DNA of 64,000 nucleotides from JBGAKG01 sp044224495 (lineage in GTDB: Bacteria > Myxococcota_A > Polyangia > Polyangiales > Polyangiaceae), in NCBI GenBank assembly GCA_044224495.1, contig JBGAKG010000025.1:62001-126000 (forward strand), given 5' to 3'. Below the pieces are notes generated by a model. The model was not told where the DNA came from, did no database searches, and saw only the letters and a list, made by a program, of their open reading frames with translations. Shown piece by piece: positions 6,711 to 13,343 of the stretch (positions are counted from its first letter, which is position 1; every line of letters starts with the position of its first letter). Made by a program: the position numbers and the translations under genes.

Positions 6711-7408
6711 GCTGGCACCGCCGCGCTGAGAAGCTCCGCCAGCTCCGCCGCGGGAATCGGCGCCATCGTCTCCCACCCTTCCGGGATCGGATCGTCCGCG
6801 CTGGCGGCAACGCGAATCACGACGCCGCGCCCCTGGCCGAGCACGTCGCCGAGGTGCAGGCCCGAGCACTTGTAGGCCGCTTGCCGGCGGAGCGCGAGCG
6901 GTTGGCGCGCCTCCGAGCGGATCTCGGCCTCGATCTGATCACGCGTGTACGCCATGCCGCTGCCGGCAATCCGTGCGACACCCGCGTCCGCGGAGCGTAG
7001 GTCATTCGAGCGACGCTCGACGATCGGATCGACGATCGACGCGATGCCCGCGGGGGAATCCGTCTCGCGCTCCGGGCGCGTGAACCGCAGCGTCGACGGA
7101 GCAATCGCGCTCGCGCCGTGAGACTGCCTCCCTTGCCACAAGATCAAGTAGCCGGGTTCACCGTGGCGGACCCACACGTAGCGCGTCCGCAAAGCGGCCT
7201 CGACGGCGCTGGCGTGCGAACGCCTGCGGATCTCCTCGACGGTCAGGTTGGCCGCGTCGAGCGCGCCGCCGATGGCGGAGGGGGCCGGCGAGCCGCTGGC
7301 GGCTGCAATGAGGCGCTCAGCGGCCTCATGGTCCCCCGCGTCGGTCGCGGCGGAGATAGCGCGCGCGATGGCCGCACGCACGGGGTCTTGGGTGTCGGTT
7401 GCTTTCAT
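6707..7408 (-). CDS. Unknown element protein, 233 residues
   Basis: It starts MKATDTQDPVRAAIARAISA. The first 65 residues are Ala-rich and helical (DHEAAERLIAAASG; TVEEIRRRSHASAVEAALR). The middle contains VWVRHGEPGYLILWQGRQ and the C-terminus VLGQGRGVVIRVAASADDPIPEGWE, both beta-rich. No catalytic motif, signal peptide or membrane span is seen. The gene starts about 60 bases after a perfect 15-nt palindrome (7470-7484) that separates it from the upstream gene. Its stop overlaps the next start, so it leads the sub-operon that ends with IF-1. Function unknown. Confidence 0.65.
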   Translation of the reverse strand: MKATDTQDPVRAAIARAISAATDAGDHEAAERLIAAASGSPAPSAIGGALDAANLTVEEIRRRSHASAVEAALRTRYVWVRHGEPGYLILWQGRQSHGASAIAPSTLRFTRPERETDSPAGIASIVDPIVERRSNDLRSADAGVARIAGSGMAYTRDQIEAEIRSEARQPLALRRQAAYKCSGLHLGDVLGQGRGVVIRVAASADDPIPEGWETMAPIPAAELAELLSAAVPA

Positions 7409-7469
7409 GTGTCGATCCTCTCAATGGGTGCACCGCGCCGGTCCGCGGCAAGTTGTGTTCCGGTCGCTC

Positions 7470-7484
7470 GTACCAAGTTGGTAC
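7470..7484. repeat. 15-nt palindrome GTACCAAGTTGGTAC
   Basis: A perfect palindrome in the short gap between two element genes, followed by ACGACTA-like flank also seen after the copy at 1581. It is 15-38 bases from the ends of neighbouring frames, where an operator for the 7408 transcript would lie. Confidence 0.6.
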
Positions 7485-7486
7485 GA

Positions 7487-7786
7487 CTAGAATCCTGTCG
7501 GGCTCACGGCCTCGACGAAGTAGGAATCCGTGGACGTGAAGGTGATCCGCGAGTAGGCGCTCGCGCCCCTCTGGACGATCGCGTTCGCGTGCTTTGGATC
7601 GAAGATCCACCACGTGTTCGCCGGGACCGGGACGGTGACGGAGCCGCCAGATTGATCCCAGAACGTCACGCTTCCCGCGCTCGTCGCGTGCGCGTTGATG
7701 GCGATGACCGCAGCGCCCGCGGGAAGGTCCACGTTGCCGCTTGACCCGGCGAATCGCTTGAACGAACCGCGGAGATCATTCCACAT
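7487..7786 (-). CDS. Small beta-rich element protein (possible structural protein)
   Basis: A 99-residue protein starting MWNDLRGSFKRFAGSSGNVD. It has a regular pattern of short strands and turns (GAAVIAINAHAT, AGSVTFWDQSGGSVTVPV, TWWIFDPKHANAIVQ, SRITFTSTDSYFVEAV) resembling a beta-sandwich or jelly-roll. No signal peptide or cysteine is present. Such small all-beta proteins occur as decoration or tail-associated proteins in phages, but nothing else structural is found in this element, so that reading is weak. Its ATG overlaps the last 11 bases of the preceding gene. Confidence 0.6.
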   Translation of the reverse strand: MWNDLRGSFKRFAGSSGNVDLPAGAAVIAINAHATSAGSVTFWDQSGGSVTVPVPANTWWIFDPKHANAIVQRGASAYSRITFTSTDSYFVEAVSPTGF

Positions 7787-8201
7787 GACGGCCCCCCAGT
7801 GCGCTCAAGTCGAGCTCGACGCCTTCCGGCGAAGCGAACCGGCGCGGCGCGGGACGGTCGGCCGGCTCGCCGATGGCCTGGCGCAGCTCGCGATCGACAC
7901 GGCGCGCGAGTAGTGCCCGCGCCCCGTGGATCTCGCGGTCGAGATCGTCGAGCGTTGCCGGGTCGCGCGACGCAAGCGCACGGTCGGCCGCGTCGCGACG
8001 CGCGCGCTTCTTCGCGTGGGCGTTGGCGATCGTCCTCTCGACGAAGGCAAGGGCTTGGCGCTCCGTCTCGCGAGCGACGAGACGATCGATGCGCGCCGGG
8101 TCCAGCTCCTTCGCGGCGAGTGAGGGGCGGACGCCCGAACGGATGATGCGCGCGCGCTCGCGCGCGATCACGGATGCTCGTACCTTTTTGGGATGAACCA
8201 T
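7776..8201 (-). CDS. Basic helical element protein
   Basis: A 141-residue protein from ATG at 8201 (MVHPKKVRASVIARERAR) with GAGAGG about nine bases upstream. The protein is highly charged and helical (LVARETERQALAFVERTIAN; AKKRARRDAADRALASRD; LDDLDREIHGARALLARRVD), typical of a nucleic-acid-associated or coiled-coil protein. A longer frame to 8480 is a shadow of the next gene. It overlaps the 99-residue protein downstream by 11 bases, implying coupled translation. No family is recognised. Confidence 0.6.
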   Translation of the reverse strand: MVHPKKVRASVIARERARIIRSGVRPSLAAKELDPARIDRLVARETERQALAFVERTIANAHAKKRARRDAADRALASRDPATLDDLDREIHGARALLARRVDRELRQAIGEPADRPAPRRFASPEGVELDLSALGGRHVE

Positions 8202-8212
8202 GGTCGTACCTC

Positions 8213-8794
8213 TCACTGCGGACCGAGCACGCGCACGCAGTGCCCCTCCGGAAGGCCTTGGCCGGTCGCCGGGTTTCCCGGGCCGTGTCCGCAGCGACGA
8301 TCGCGCGGGCAATTCGGCCGAATCCACGAGCAAGGCGCCCACCAATAGACTTGGCCGCCGTCCTGGTCGACGACCGCGCCGCCGTCGACCCAAACCGGAC
8401 CGAGTAGGACGCCGTAGCTGTCCGACGCGGAGAACAGGTCTCCGCCCGGCGTCTTCACGCCGTTCACCCCGCGCGAGCAAAACTCACGTCCACCATCGGG
8501 GTACTCGCAGAAGTGGGTGCCGCATCCGAGCCCCGCGCCGTCTGCGCCCGCGTCGCAAGCTTCCTCGATTTGGTCGTTGGGATTGATCCAGGTTTGCCCG
8601 CTCGGGAGCGGCGGCGGCGCGTTGTACGCCCGTGGCGAGGGCCCGGCCTGGCCCTGCAAGGCGCGCAGCTCGGCCTCCGCCGCGTCGAGGCGCGGCTGGG
8701 CGGACCTGTTCCCGTACCGCACGGCGAGCGTGAGGAGGGAGATCAGCGTGAGCAGCGCAGCGATCTTCTGCGCGCGCGTCGGAGGCGCGCTCAC
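8213..8794 (-). CDS. Membrane-anchored cysteine-rich element protein
   Basis: A 193-residue protein with an N-terminal transmembrane helix (KIAALLTLISLLTLAVRYG, about residues 10-28), then a short helical stretch and a Pro-rich linker. The exported-looking part carries eight or so cysteines (EEACDAG, LGCGTHFCEYPDGG, EFCSRG, APCSWIRPNCPRDRRC, GHCVRV), which suggests a disulfide-bonded extracytoplasmic domain. Anchoring and Cys content suggest a surface function such as entry exclusion or host modification, but this is only inference. It overlaps the HTH gene upstream by 4 bases (ATGA). Confidence 0.6.
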   Translation of the reverse strand: MSAPPTRAQKIAALLTLISLLTLAVRYGNRSAQPRLDAAEAELRALQGQAGPSPRAYNAPPPLPSGQTWINPNDQIEEACDAGADGAGLGCGTHFCEYPDGGREFCSRGVNGVKTPGGDLFSASDSYGVLLGPVWVDGGAVVDQDGGQVYWWAPCSWIRPNCPRDRRCGHGPGNPATGQGLPEGHCVRVLGPQ

Positions 8795-9114
8795 GCCGTC
8801 ACCTTGCCGATGCTCGCGACGCCAAGCGGCGCGATGCCAGCGCCCGCGAGCTGGTCCGCGACGCGCTGGGCCGGCGTGCGGCGCTCGCGCGGGGCGCGGA
8901 CGGCGGCGACGGGCGTCAACATCGCCTCGACGTCCGCGAGACGCACGAGGTAGGAGCGACCGGCGCGCACCGCTGGGAGCTTCCCCTCAGCGATCCAGCG
9001 GCGGACGGTACGTAGCGGAAGGTCCGGGTAGCTCGCCCGCACCCGCTCGATTGAGACGAGCGCGGGGAGCGCAGTGATCGGCGCCGTGTTGCTCATGGCG
9101 ATTGTATTCGCCAT
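8791..9114 (-). CDS. AlpA/excisionase-like winged HTH protein
   Basis: A 107-residue protein if started at 9114; an ATG at 9096 is an alternative and neither has a strong ribosome site. The central segment YPDLPLRTVRRWIAEGKLPA followed by VRAGRSYLVRLADVEAML is the HTH_17/MerR-like excisionase pattern: recognition helix, wing, then a DVEAML-type helix. In P4-like elements AlpA/Vis proteins of this type bend attachment DNA as a recombination directionality factor and control int. Its presence supports an excisable element. It overlaps the downstream membrane protein gene by 4 bases. Confidence 0.72.
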   Translation of the reverse strand: MANTIAMSNTAPITALPALVSIERVRASYPDLPLRTVRRWIAEGKLPAVRAGRSYLVRLADVEAMLTPVAAVRAPRERRTPAQRVADQLAGAGIAPLGVASIGKVTA

Positions 9115-9178
9115 CGTTCGCGCGCTTGTTACATCGTGGCCGAATTTCGCCTTTGACGTGCTACTCGGCCAAAAAGTG

Positions 9179-9802
9179 TCAGCGGACGCGCGCGGGCCGC
9201 TTGGGGCGACGAATGCCGGCCGCGGTCTTTGCGAGCGACGCGCTGTAGCCCAGTGCCACAAGGGCATGCCGCACGATGGCGGGCGCGCGCTTGTCGAGCT
9301 TGAAGAGGTAGCGCTCCACCACCTTCGCCGCCGCCGCTTCCTGCGCCGGCGTGACGTAGCCGTCGCGCGCGTCGAAGCGGTGGCGCAAGCTTGGGAGCGT
9401 CGAGCACTTCGCCGCGATCCGATCCGCGATCTCCCGCGCGATGCGTGCGTGCTCCTCCGGAGGCGCGCCCAGGTTTTGCTCCCGCATCGGCCCTACCATC
9501 GCCACAAGCACCGCGCCATCGTCGGACGCCGTGCGCTCGCGGCGCGCTGCAAGCGCCTTCCGCGCCCTTGCGTCGAGCGCGCGGAGTGCTTCGACGTCGC
9601 CAGCGATCACGAGCTCGCGGATCGCGTCAGCCGCGCTCATGGCCGCGCCAAGCGCTGGGCTGGAAGCCCCCTTCCCTTCACGCCAAGCAAGCGCGCCTTG
9701 CTGGACCGCGGACCAGGCGAGCGCGGGGCTTGCGAGGTCGCCTGTCTTCTCCGCCGCGCGCAGCTGCGCGAGCAACGCCGCGAGCGGTTCGCCGCGCTTC
9801 AT
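9179..9802 (-). CDS. Unknown helical element protein, 207 residues
   Basis: It starts MKRGEPLAALLAQLRAAEKT with its ATG overlapping the preceding stop. The sequence is almost all helix (SAADAIRELVIAGDVEALRA, DARARKALAARRERTA, PAQEAAAAKVVERYLFKLDK) with a basic C-terminus GIRRPKRPARVR. The basic tail could contact nucleic acid. No motif of nucleases, methyltransferases or recombinases is seen. It is the second gene of the leftward transcript that begins near the right attachment site. Confidence 0.6.
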   Translation of the reverse strand: MKRGEPLAALLAQLRAAEKTGDLASPALAWSAVQQGALAWREGKGASSPALGAAMSAADAIRELVIAGDVEALRALDARARKALAARRERTASDDGAVLVAMVGPMREQNLGAPPEEHARIAREIADRIAAKCSTLPSLRHRFDARDGYVTPAQEAAAAKVVERYLFKLDKRAPAIVRHALVALGYSASLAKTAAGIRRPKRPARVR

Positions 9803-9939
9803 CGCTTCACCAGCGCGCTGAGCGCGCCCGCGAGCGCGCGACGAACGATCGGATCCGGCTCGCGCTCCAACGCGCGTGTGAGCGCAACGATCGCCGATTC
9901 GTCCTGTATCGTCCCACCCTTGTTTTCAAGCGTCGCCAT
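9799..9939 (-). CDS. Small protein heading the leftward element operon
   Basis: A 46-residue protein starting MATLENKGGTIQDESAIVAL and ending ALSALVKR; the helix DPIVRRALAGALSALV is the main feature. ATG at 9939 is chosen because the upstream extension to 10065 runs into the attachment core and loses its coding character. Its stop overlaps the next ATG by four bases. The spaced inverted repeat at 9953-9969 lies just upstream, where a promoter operator would be expected. No family recognised. Confidence 0.5.
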   Translation of the reverse strand: MATLENKGGTIQDESAIVALTRALEREPDPIVRRALAGALSALVKR

Positions 9940-9952
9940 GCGTTGCTTTTCG

Positions 9953-9969
9953 TCAGTGTTCGGCACTGA
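9953..9969. promoter_or_regulatory. Inverted repeat upstream of the leftward operon
   Basis: TCAGTG (9953-9958), five bases, CACTGA (9964-9969). The dyad sits 14-30 bases upstream of the first leftward start codon and about 80 bases from attR, a position suited to a repressor or Xis binding site. Confidence 0.4.
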
Positions 9970-10048
9970 TTCTGACACGGCACGATCCGCGTTTCGACCT
10001 TGTTTTTCCGGGGGATTCGCGTGCTCCGATGCGCGCGCGCGCGTCGAA

Positions 10049-10085
10049 TGCCTGAACTGCGGCAACTCGATGGGCTGCTCCTGAG
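10049..10085. other. attR (right attachment site)
   Basis: Contains the 15-bp identity with positions 1-15 (10064-10078). Upstream bases 10049-10063 encode CLNCG in frame with NSMGCS-stop, so the element's own attachment sequence carries at least about 30 bases matching the nrdJ end. Bases after 10078 should be original host DNA, which puts the ancestral nrdJ stop at 10082-10084. Confidence 0.75.
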
Positions 10086-10115
10086 CCCCTCCTAGACGGC
10101 AAAGCGCCGCCTCTC

Positions 10116-10151
10116 AAAGAGCGGACCTTCCCAAGGAAGGTCCGCTCTTTT
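10116..10151 (+). terminator. Intrinsic terminator (displaced from nrdJ)
   Basis: A perfect 16-bp stem (10116-10131 with 10135-10150) around a 3-base loop, flanked by A and T tracts. It lies about 30 bases after the ancestral nrdJ stop in attR, so it was probably the terminator of nrdJ before the element moved it 10 kb away. It also isolates the element from the kinase gene. Confidence 0.85.
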
Positions 10152-10261
10152 CATTTCTGATTCCGACTCCGCGTTCCGCACTCCCGTTCCCGTTCCGTGT
10201 TCCCTGTTCGTCTTTTCTCGCCGCGTCTTGCGTCAGCCTCCCAGACGTAGATACTTCCCAG

Positions 10262-11398
10262 GTGCGCACCTGCCCCAAGTGCAAGCGCGAGGTCGCCAAC
10301 GACTTCGCCTTCTGCCCGTACGACGCCACGCCGATGGCCTCGAACGAGCCGAGCGCGAGCGGTCCGGTGCAAGTCGCGAAGCCGCCCCCGCTCCCGCCGC
10401 CGGGCCGCCCGGTCCCGACCAACATCGGCCGCTTCCGCATCCACCGCCTCCTCGGCGAGGGCGCGATGGGCCGCGTCTTCCACGGCCACGATCTCGAGAC
10501 CGACCGCCACGTCGCGATCAAGGTATTGGATACGGCCCAGGCGCGCTCGCCCCAAGGCGCCGAGCGCTTCCTGCGGGAGGTGAAGAGCCTCCGCGCGCTG
10601 AACCACCCCAACATCATCCGCGTCTTCGACGCCGGCCTCCGCCCCGACGGCGCGCCGTTCTACGTGATGGAGTTCCTCGAAGGCGAGCCGCTCGGCTCGA
10701 CCTTCAAGCGCACGCCGAAGGTCCCGGTCGAGCAGGCGCTGAAGATCGCGCACGACGTCGCCTCGGGCCTCAACGCCGCCCACGCGGCGGGGATGATTCA
10801 CCGCGACGTGAAGCCGGACAACATCTTCCTCTGCGGCCCCGTCGGCGCCCCCGAGCGCGCGAAGCTGATCGACTTCGGGCTCGCCCGCGTCAGCGGGCAG
10901 AGCCACCTCACCGCGAAGGGCATCATCGTCGGCACGGTCGAGTACATGGCGCCGGAACAGGCCGTCGGTGATCCGGTCGGCCGCCGGGCCGACATCTACG
11001 CACTCGGCGTGATCCTCTATCGCATGCTCACGGGCCGCCTCCCGTTCGTCGGTGAGACCAGCGAGATCCTCGCGCAGCAGCTGGCGACGCCGCCCCGCCC
11101 CCCGTCGAGCTACGCCCCCGAGGTCCCGCGCGCGGTCGAGCACCTCGTCATGACCGCGATGCGCAAGCTGCCGCGCAACCGCCCCCCGGCGATGCAGGAC
11201 TTCCTCGACGACCTCGAGCGCGTCATGCACGACCCGTACGCGGAGTCGTCGATCGACTCGCTCGGCTTCGAAGACGTCTACGAGCCCCAGAGCGCGTTCT
11301 CGAAGAACATCGCCGAGATCCTCACGAAGAAGGCGCGCGAGCGCGAAGCGAGCCGCCCGCACCTCGAGATCGTCGAAGACGCTCCCGAGTCGAACTGA
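10262..11398 (+). CDS. Hanks-type Ser/Thr protein kinase with N-terminal zinc ribbon
   Basis: A 378-residue protein from GTG at 10262. The N-terminal CPKCK...FCPYD segment (4-20) is the zinc-ribbon-like tag common on myxobacterial kinases. The kinase domain (57-325) has the Gly loop GEGAMG (65-70), Lys87, HRDVKPDN (180-187) and DFG (204-206), so it should be active. A proline-rich linker lies between the two. There is no transmembrane helix, so the enzyme is cytoplasmic; it ends in an acidic tail. It stands alone, between the displaced nrdJ terminator and a convergent methyltransferase gene. Confidence 0.92.
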   Translation: MRTCPKCKREVANDFAFCPYDATPMASNEPSASGPVQVAKPPPLPPPGRPVPTNIGRFRIHRLLGEGAMGRVFHGHDLETDRHVAIKVLDTAQARSPQGAERFLREVKSLRALNHPNIIRVFDAGLRPDGAPFYVMEFLEGEPLGSTFKRTPKVPVEQALKIAHDVASGLNAAHAAGMIHRDVKPDNIFLCGPVGAPERAKLIDFGLARVSGQSHLTAKGIIVGTVEYMAPEQAVGDPVGRRADIYALGVILYRMLTGRLPFVGETSEILAQQLATPPRPPSSYAPEVPRAVEHLVMTAMRKLPRNRPPAMQDFLDDLERVMHDPYAESSIDSLGFEDVYEPQSAFSKNIAEILTKKAREREASRPHLEIVEDAPESN

Positions 11399-11401
11399 AC
11401 C

Positions 11402-12286
11402 TCAGGCGCGCCCGGCGACGACGAGCTTGAAGTCGCGCGGGGGACCGGGGAGCGCCTTCACGCTCGAGAGCCCACGATCGAGGAGCAAGCTCTCGAGCTC
11501 CGCCTGCGTCGTCGGCGCGCCCCCGAACAGCGCGACGTGGAAGCGCAACGCAGCGCCGCGGAGGTCCGGCCCCGTGCGCGCCGCGGCCAAGAGGAGCCAC
11601 CCCCCCGGCTTGAGCGACCGCTTCACGCGCTCGACGATCGGACCGAGCGCGGACGCAGGGACGAACGGCGCCGGGATCCACGCGAGATCGTAGGCGGCCT
11701 CGTCGGCGACGTCTTGAGCGGCTTGCTCGCGGATCTCGACGCGCTCGCCGAGGCCCGCCGCAGCGACGTTGGCGCGGGCGAGCGCGAGCGAGGGCCCCCA
11801 GACGTCGAGCCCGACGACGCGAAGCGAAGGCCAGCGGCGGGCCATCGCGATCGAGAGCTTCCCGACGCCGGTCCCTACGTCGAGGAATCGAGCCTCGGTC
11901 TCCAAGCGTCCCTGGAGCCCGTCGAGGAGGGGCAAGACGCGCGGCAGGGCATTCGCGAAGCCCTCGGTCGCGTCGCCGCCGATCTGGAGCACGTCCGCGT
12001 CGGTGTAGGTCCACCCCGGCGCGCGGTCGGGCCGCGCCAGATACTCGTCGTCGACCGACCAGAAGTGGCGCAGCTCGGCGAGGAGCGGGGCGAGCTCGGC
12101 GGCGGTGGTCCCTTCGAGCGCTGCCGCGGCGCCCACCTGGCGCAGCACGTCGTCGACGTAGGGGCGAAGCGCCGGGTGAATCGGTTTCCCGGAGCTTCGC
12201 GCCTGGAGCTCTGCGCCGAGCACCGCGAGCGCGCTGGCCGACGCACCGAGCTCCGCCACCAACTCTCGAACGGCTTCGATCGTCAT
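11402..12286 (-). CDS. Class I SAM-dependent methyltransferase
   Basis: A 294-residue protein; ATG at 12286 follows GGAGAGGG. The longer open frame to 13246 is an antisense extension. The first 120 residues are helical, like the N-terminal part of small-molecule O- or C-methyltransferases. Motif I is FLDVGTGVG (about 134-142), with the acidic motif GLDVWG near 159 and motif IV DLAWIPAPFVP near 200. The C-terminal part lacks a recognised substrate signature. It is divergent from a LysR-type regulator with a dyad in the gap, suggesting that the regulator controls it. Confidence 0.82.
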   Translation of the reverse strand: MTIEAVRELVAELGASASALAVLGAELQARSSGKPIHPALRPYVDDVLRQVGAAAALEGTTAAELAPLLAELRHFWSVDDEYLARPDRAPGWTYTDADVLQIGGDATEGFANALPRVLPLLDGLQGRLETEARFLDVGTGVGKLSIAMARRWPSLRVVGLDVWGPSLALARANVAAAGLGERVEIREQAAQDVADEAAYDLAWIPAPFVPASALGPIVERVKRSLKPGGWLLLAAARTGPDLRGAALRFHVALFGGAPTTQAELESLLLDRGLSSVKALPGPPRDFKLVVAGRA

Positions 12287-12355
12287 GGTCCCTCTCCTCC
12301 CGATCACCGTACGCGGCCCCGGGGCGAGGCAGTAGGCACCGGCCGCGAAATGGAT

Positions 12356-12374
12356 TGTTTCCCTCGGAGAAACA
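12356..12374. promoter_or_regulatory. LysR-type dyad in divergent promoter
   Basis: TGTTTC (12356-12361), seven bases, GAAACA (12369-12374), a 19-bp dyad nine bases before the LysR start and 70 bases from the methyltransferase start. Interrupted dyads of this form with T and A at the ends are typical of LysR recognition sites. Confidence 0.5.
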
Positions 12375-12382
12375 GTGCCACG

Positions 12383-13342
12383 ATGCCACGCGTGGACGTC
12401 CTTCACATGATGCGGGTGTTCGCGCGCGTGGCCCAGCGCTCCAGCTTCGCGGCAGCGGCGAAGGACCTGCGAATGTCGCGTGCGTCGGTCACCAAGCACG
12501 TGGCCGCGATCGAAGAGCGCCACGGCGTGCGCCTGCTCGATCGCACGACGCGCAGCGTGAGCGTGACCGAGGCCGGGCGCACCTACCTCGAGCGATGCCT
12601 CGAGTGCCTCCAGGCGTACGACGACTCCGAGGCCGCGGTCGGCGCGCTCTCGGCCGAACCGAGGGGCCTCCTGCGCGTCGCGGGCCCGTTCGATCTGCAC
12701 CGCCACCTTCCCCGCCACGTCGCGCGCTTCATGAAGGCCTACCCCTCCGTCGACGTCGAGCTCCGACTCTCGAACCACACCCTCGACATGGTCGACGAAG
12801 GGATCGACGTCTACGTGCGGGTGACCAACGCGCTCCCTCCGGAGGTCGTGGCGCGCCAAGTCGCGATCACGCGCCTCGCGGTGTGGGGAGCTCCGAGCTA
12901 CTTCCGCAAGCACCCGCGCCCGCGCGCGCCCGGGGACCTCGTCCACCACCGGTTCGCGCTGTTCAACGAGCCGCCGGTCCTCGACGAGTGGACGTTCGAG
13001 CGCGACGGCCGCCGGACCAAGGTGCGCCTGAAGCCAGGACTGGTGACGAACTCCGGCGAGGGGACGGTCGCGGCGGTGCTCGAGGGCGTCGCGCTCGGCG
13101 TCATCCCGAGCTTCTTGATCTCGGCCGACGAAGCCGCGCGGCTCGAGCCCGTGCTGCTCGACTGGTCCCTCGGCGCGCGCGGGGTCCACGCGGTGTATCC
13201 GCACCGCCGCTTCGTCCCGGCCAAGGTGCGCGCCTTCGTCGAGCACCTGCGTTCGGCGCTGGGCGACGGACGCAGCGACCCGTGGTGGCCCGCGCCGATC
13301 GCGCTCCCCGGCTCCGGGCGGCGCGTGCGCCGCACCGCGTGA
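12383..13342 (+). CDS. LysR-family transcriptional regulator
   Basis: A 319-residue protein, the family's usual length, starting MPRVDVLHMMRVFARVAQRS. The winged HTH is at about 5-62 (SFAAAAKDLRMSRASVTKHV, then the LLDRTTRSVSVTEAG wing). The effector-binding domain from about 90 is of the CrgA/AaeR-like type (LLRVAGPFDLHRHLPRHVAR; HTLDMVDEGIDVYVRVTNAL). The start follows a dyad and is close to the divergent methyltransferase gene, its likely target. The effector cannot be named from the sequence. Confidence 0.9.
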   Translation: MPRVDVLHMMRVFARVAQRSSFAAAAKDLRMSRASVTKHVAAIEERHGVRLLDRTTRSVSVTEAGRTYLERCLECLQAYDDSEAAVGALSAEPRGLLRVAGPFDLHRHLPRHVARFMKAYPSVDVELRLSNHTLDMVDEGIDVYVRVTNALPPEVVARQVAITRLAVWGAPSYFRKHPRPRAPGDLVHHRFALFNEPPVLDEWTFERDGRRTKVRLKPGLVTNSGEGTVAAVLEGVALGVIPSFLISADEAARLEPVLLDWSLGARGVHAVYPHRRFVPAKVRAFVEHLRSALGDGRSDPWWPAPIALPGSGRRVRRTA

Positions 13343-13343
13343 G

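Larger units (their letters stand above)
1..10078. mobile_element. Integrated ~10-kb satellite-like element (int, xis-like, SF3 primase-helicase)
   Basis: The element is delimited by the direct repeat at 1-15 and 10064-10078. It carries a tyrosine integrase at its left end, an AlpA/excisionase-like HTH gene near its right end and a D5/P4-type primase-helicase in the middle. About 17 genes run leftward, many with 4-bp GTGA/ATGA overlaps. No capsid, portal, terminase, tail, lysis or conjugation gene is recognisable, which suggests a phage satellite or minimal integrative replicon rather than a full prophage. Cargo includes an IF-1 homologue and an orphan sigma region 4 protein. Boundaries are well supported; the class of element is inferred. 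Confidence 0.85.

Noticed and set aside
1..10078. Complete prophage
   Set aside because: No capsid, portal, terminase, tail or lysis genes, and 10 kb is too short; satellite-like element preferred.
11402..13246. 614-residue frame that would fuse the methyltransferase to an upstream region
   Set aside because: The part above 12286 is antisense to the LysR gene; a good ribosome site precedes the ATG at 12286.
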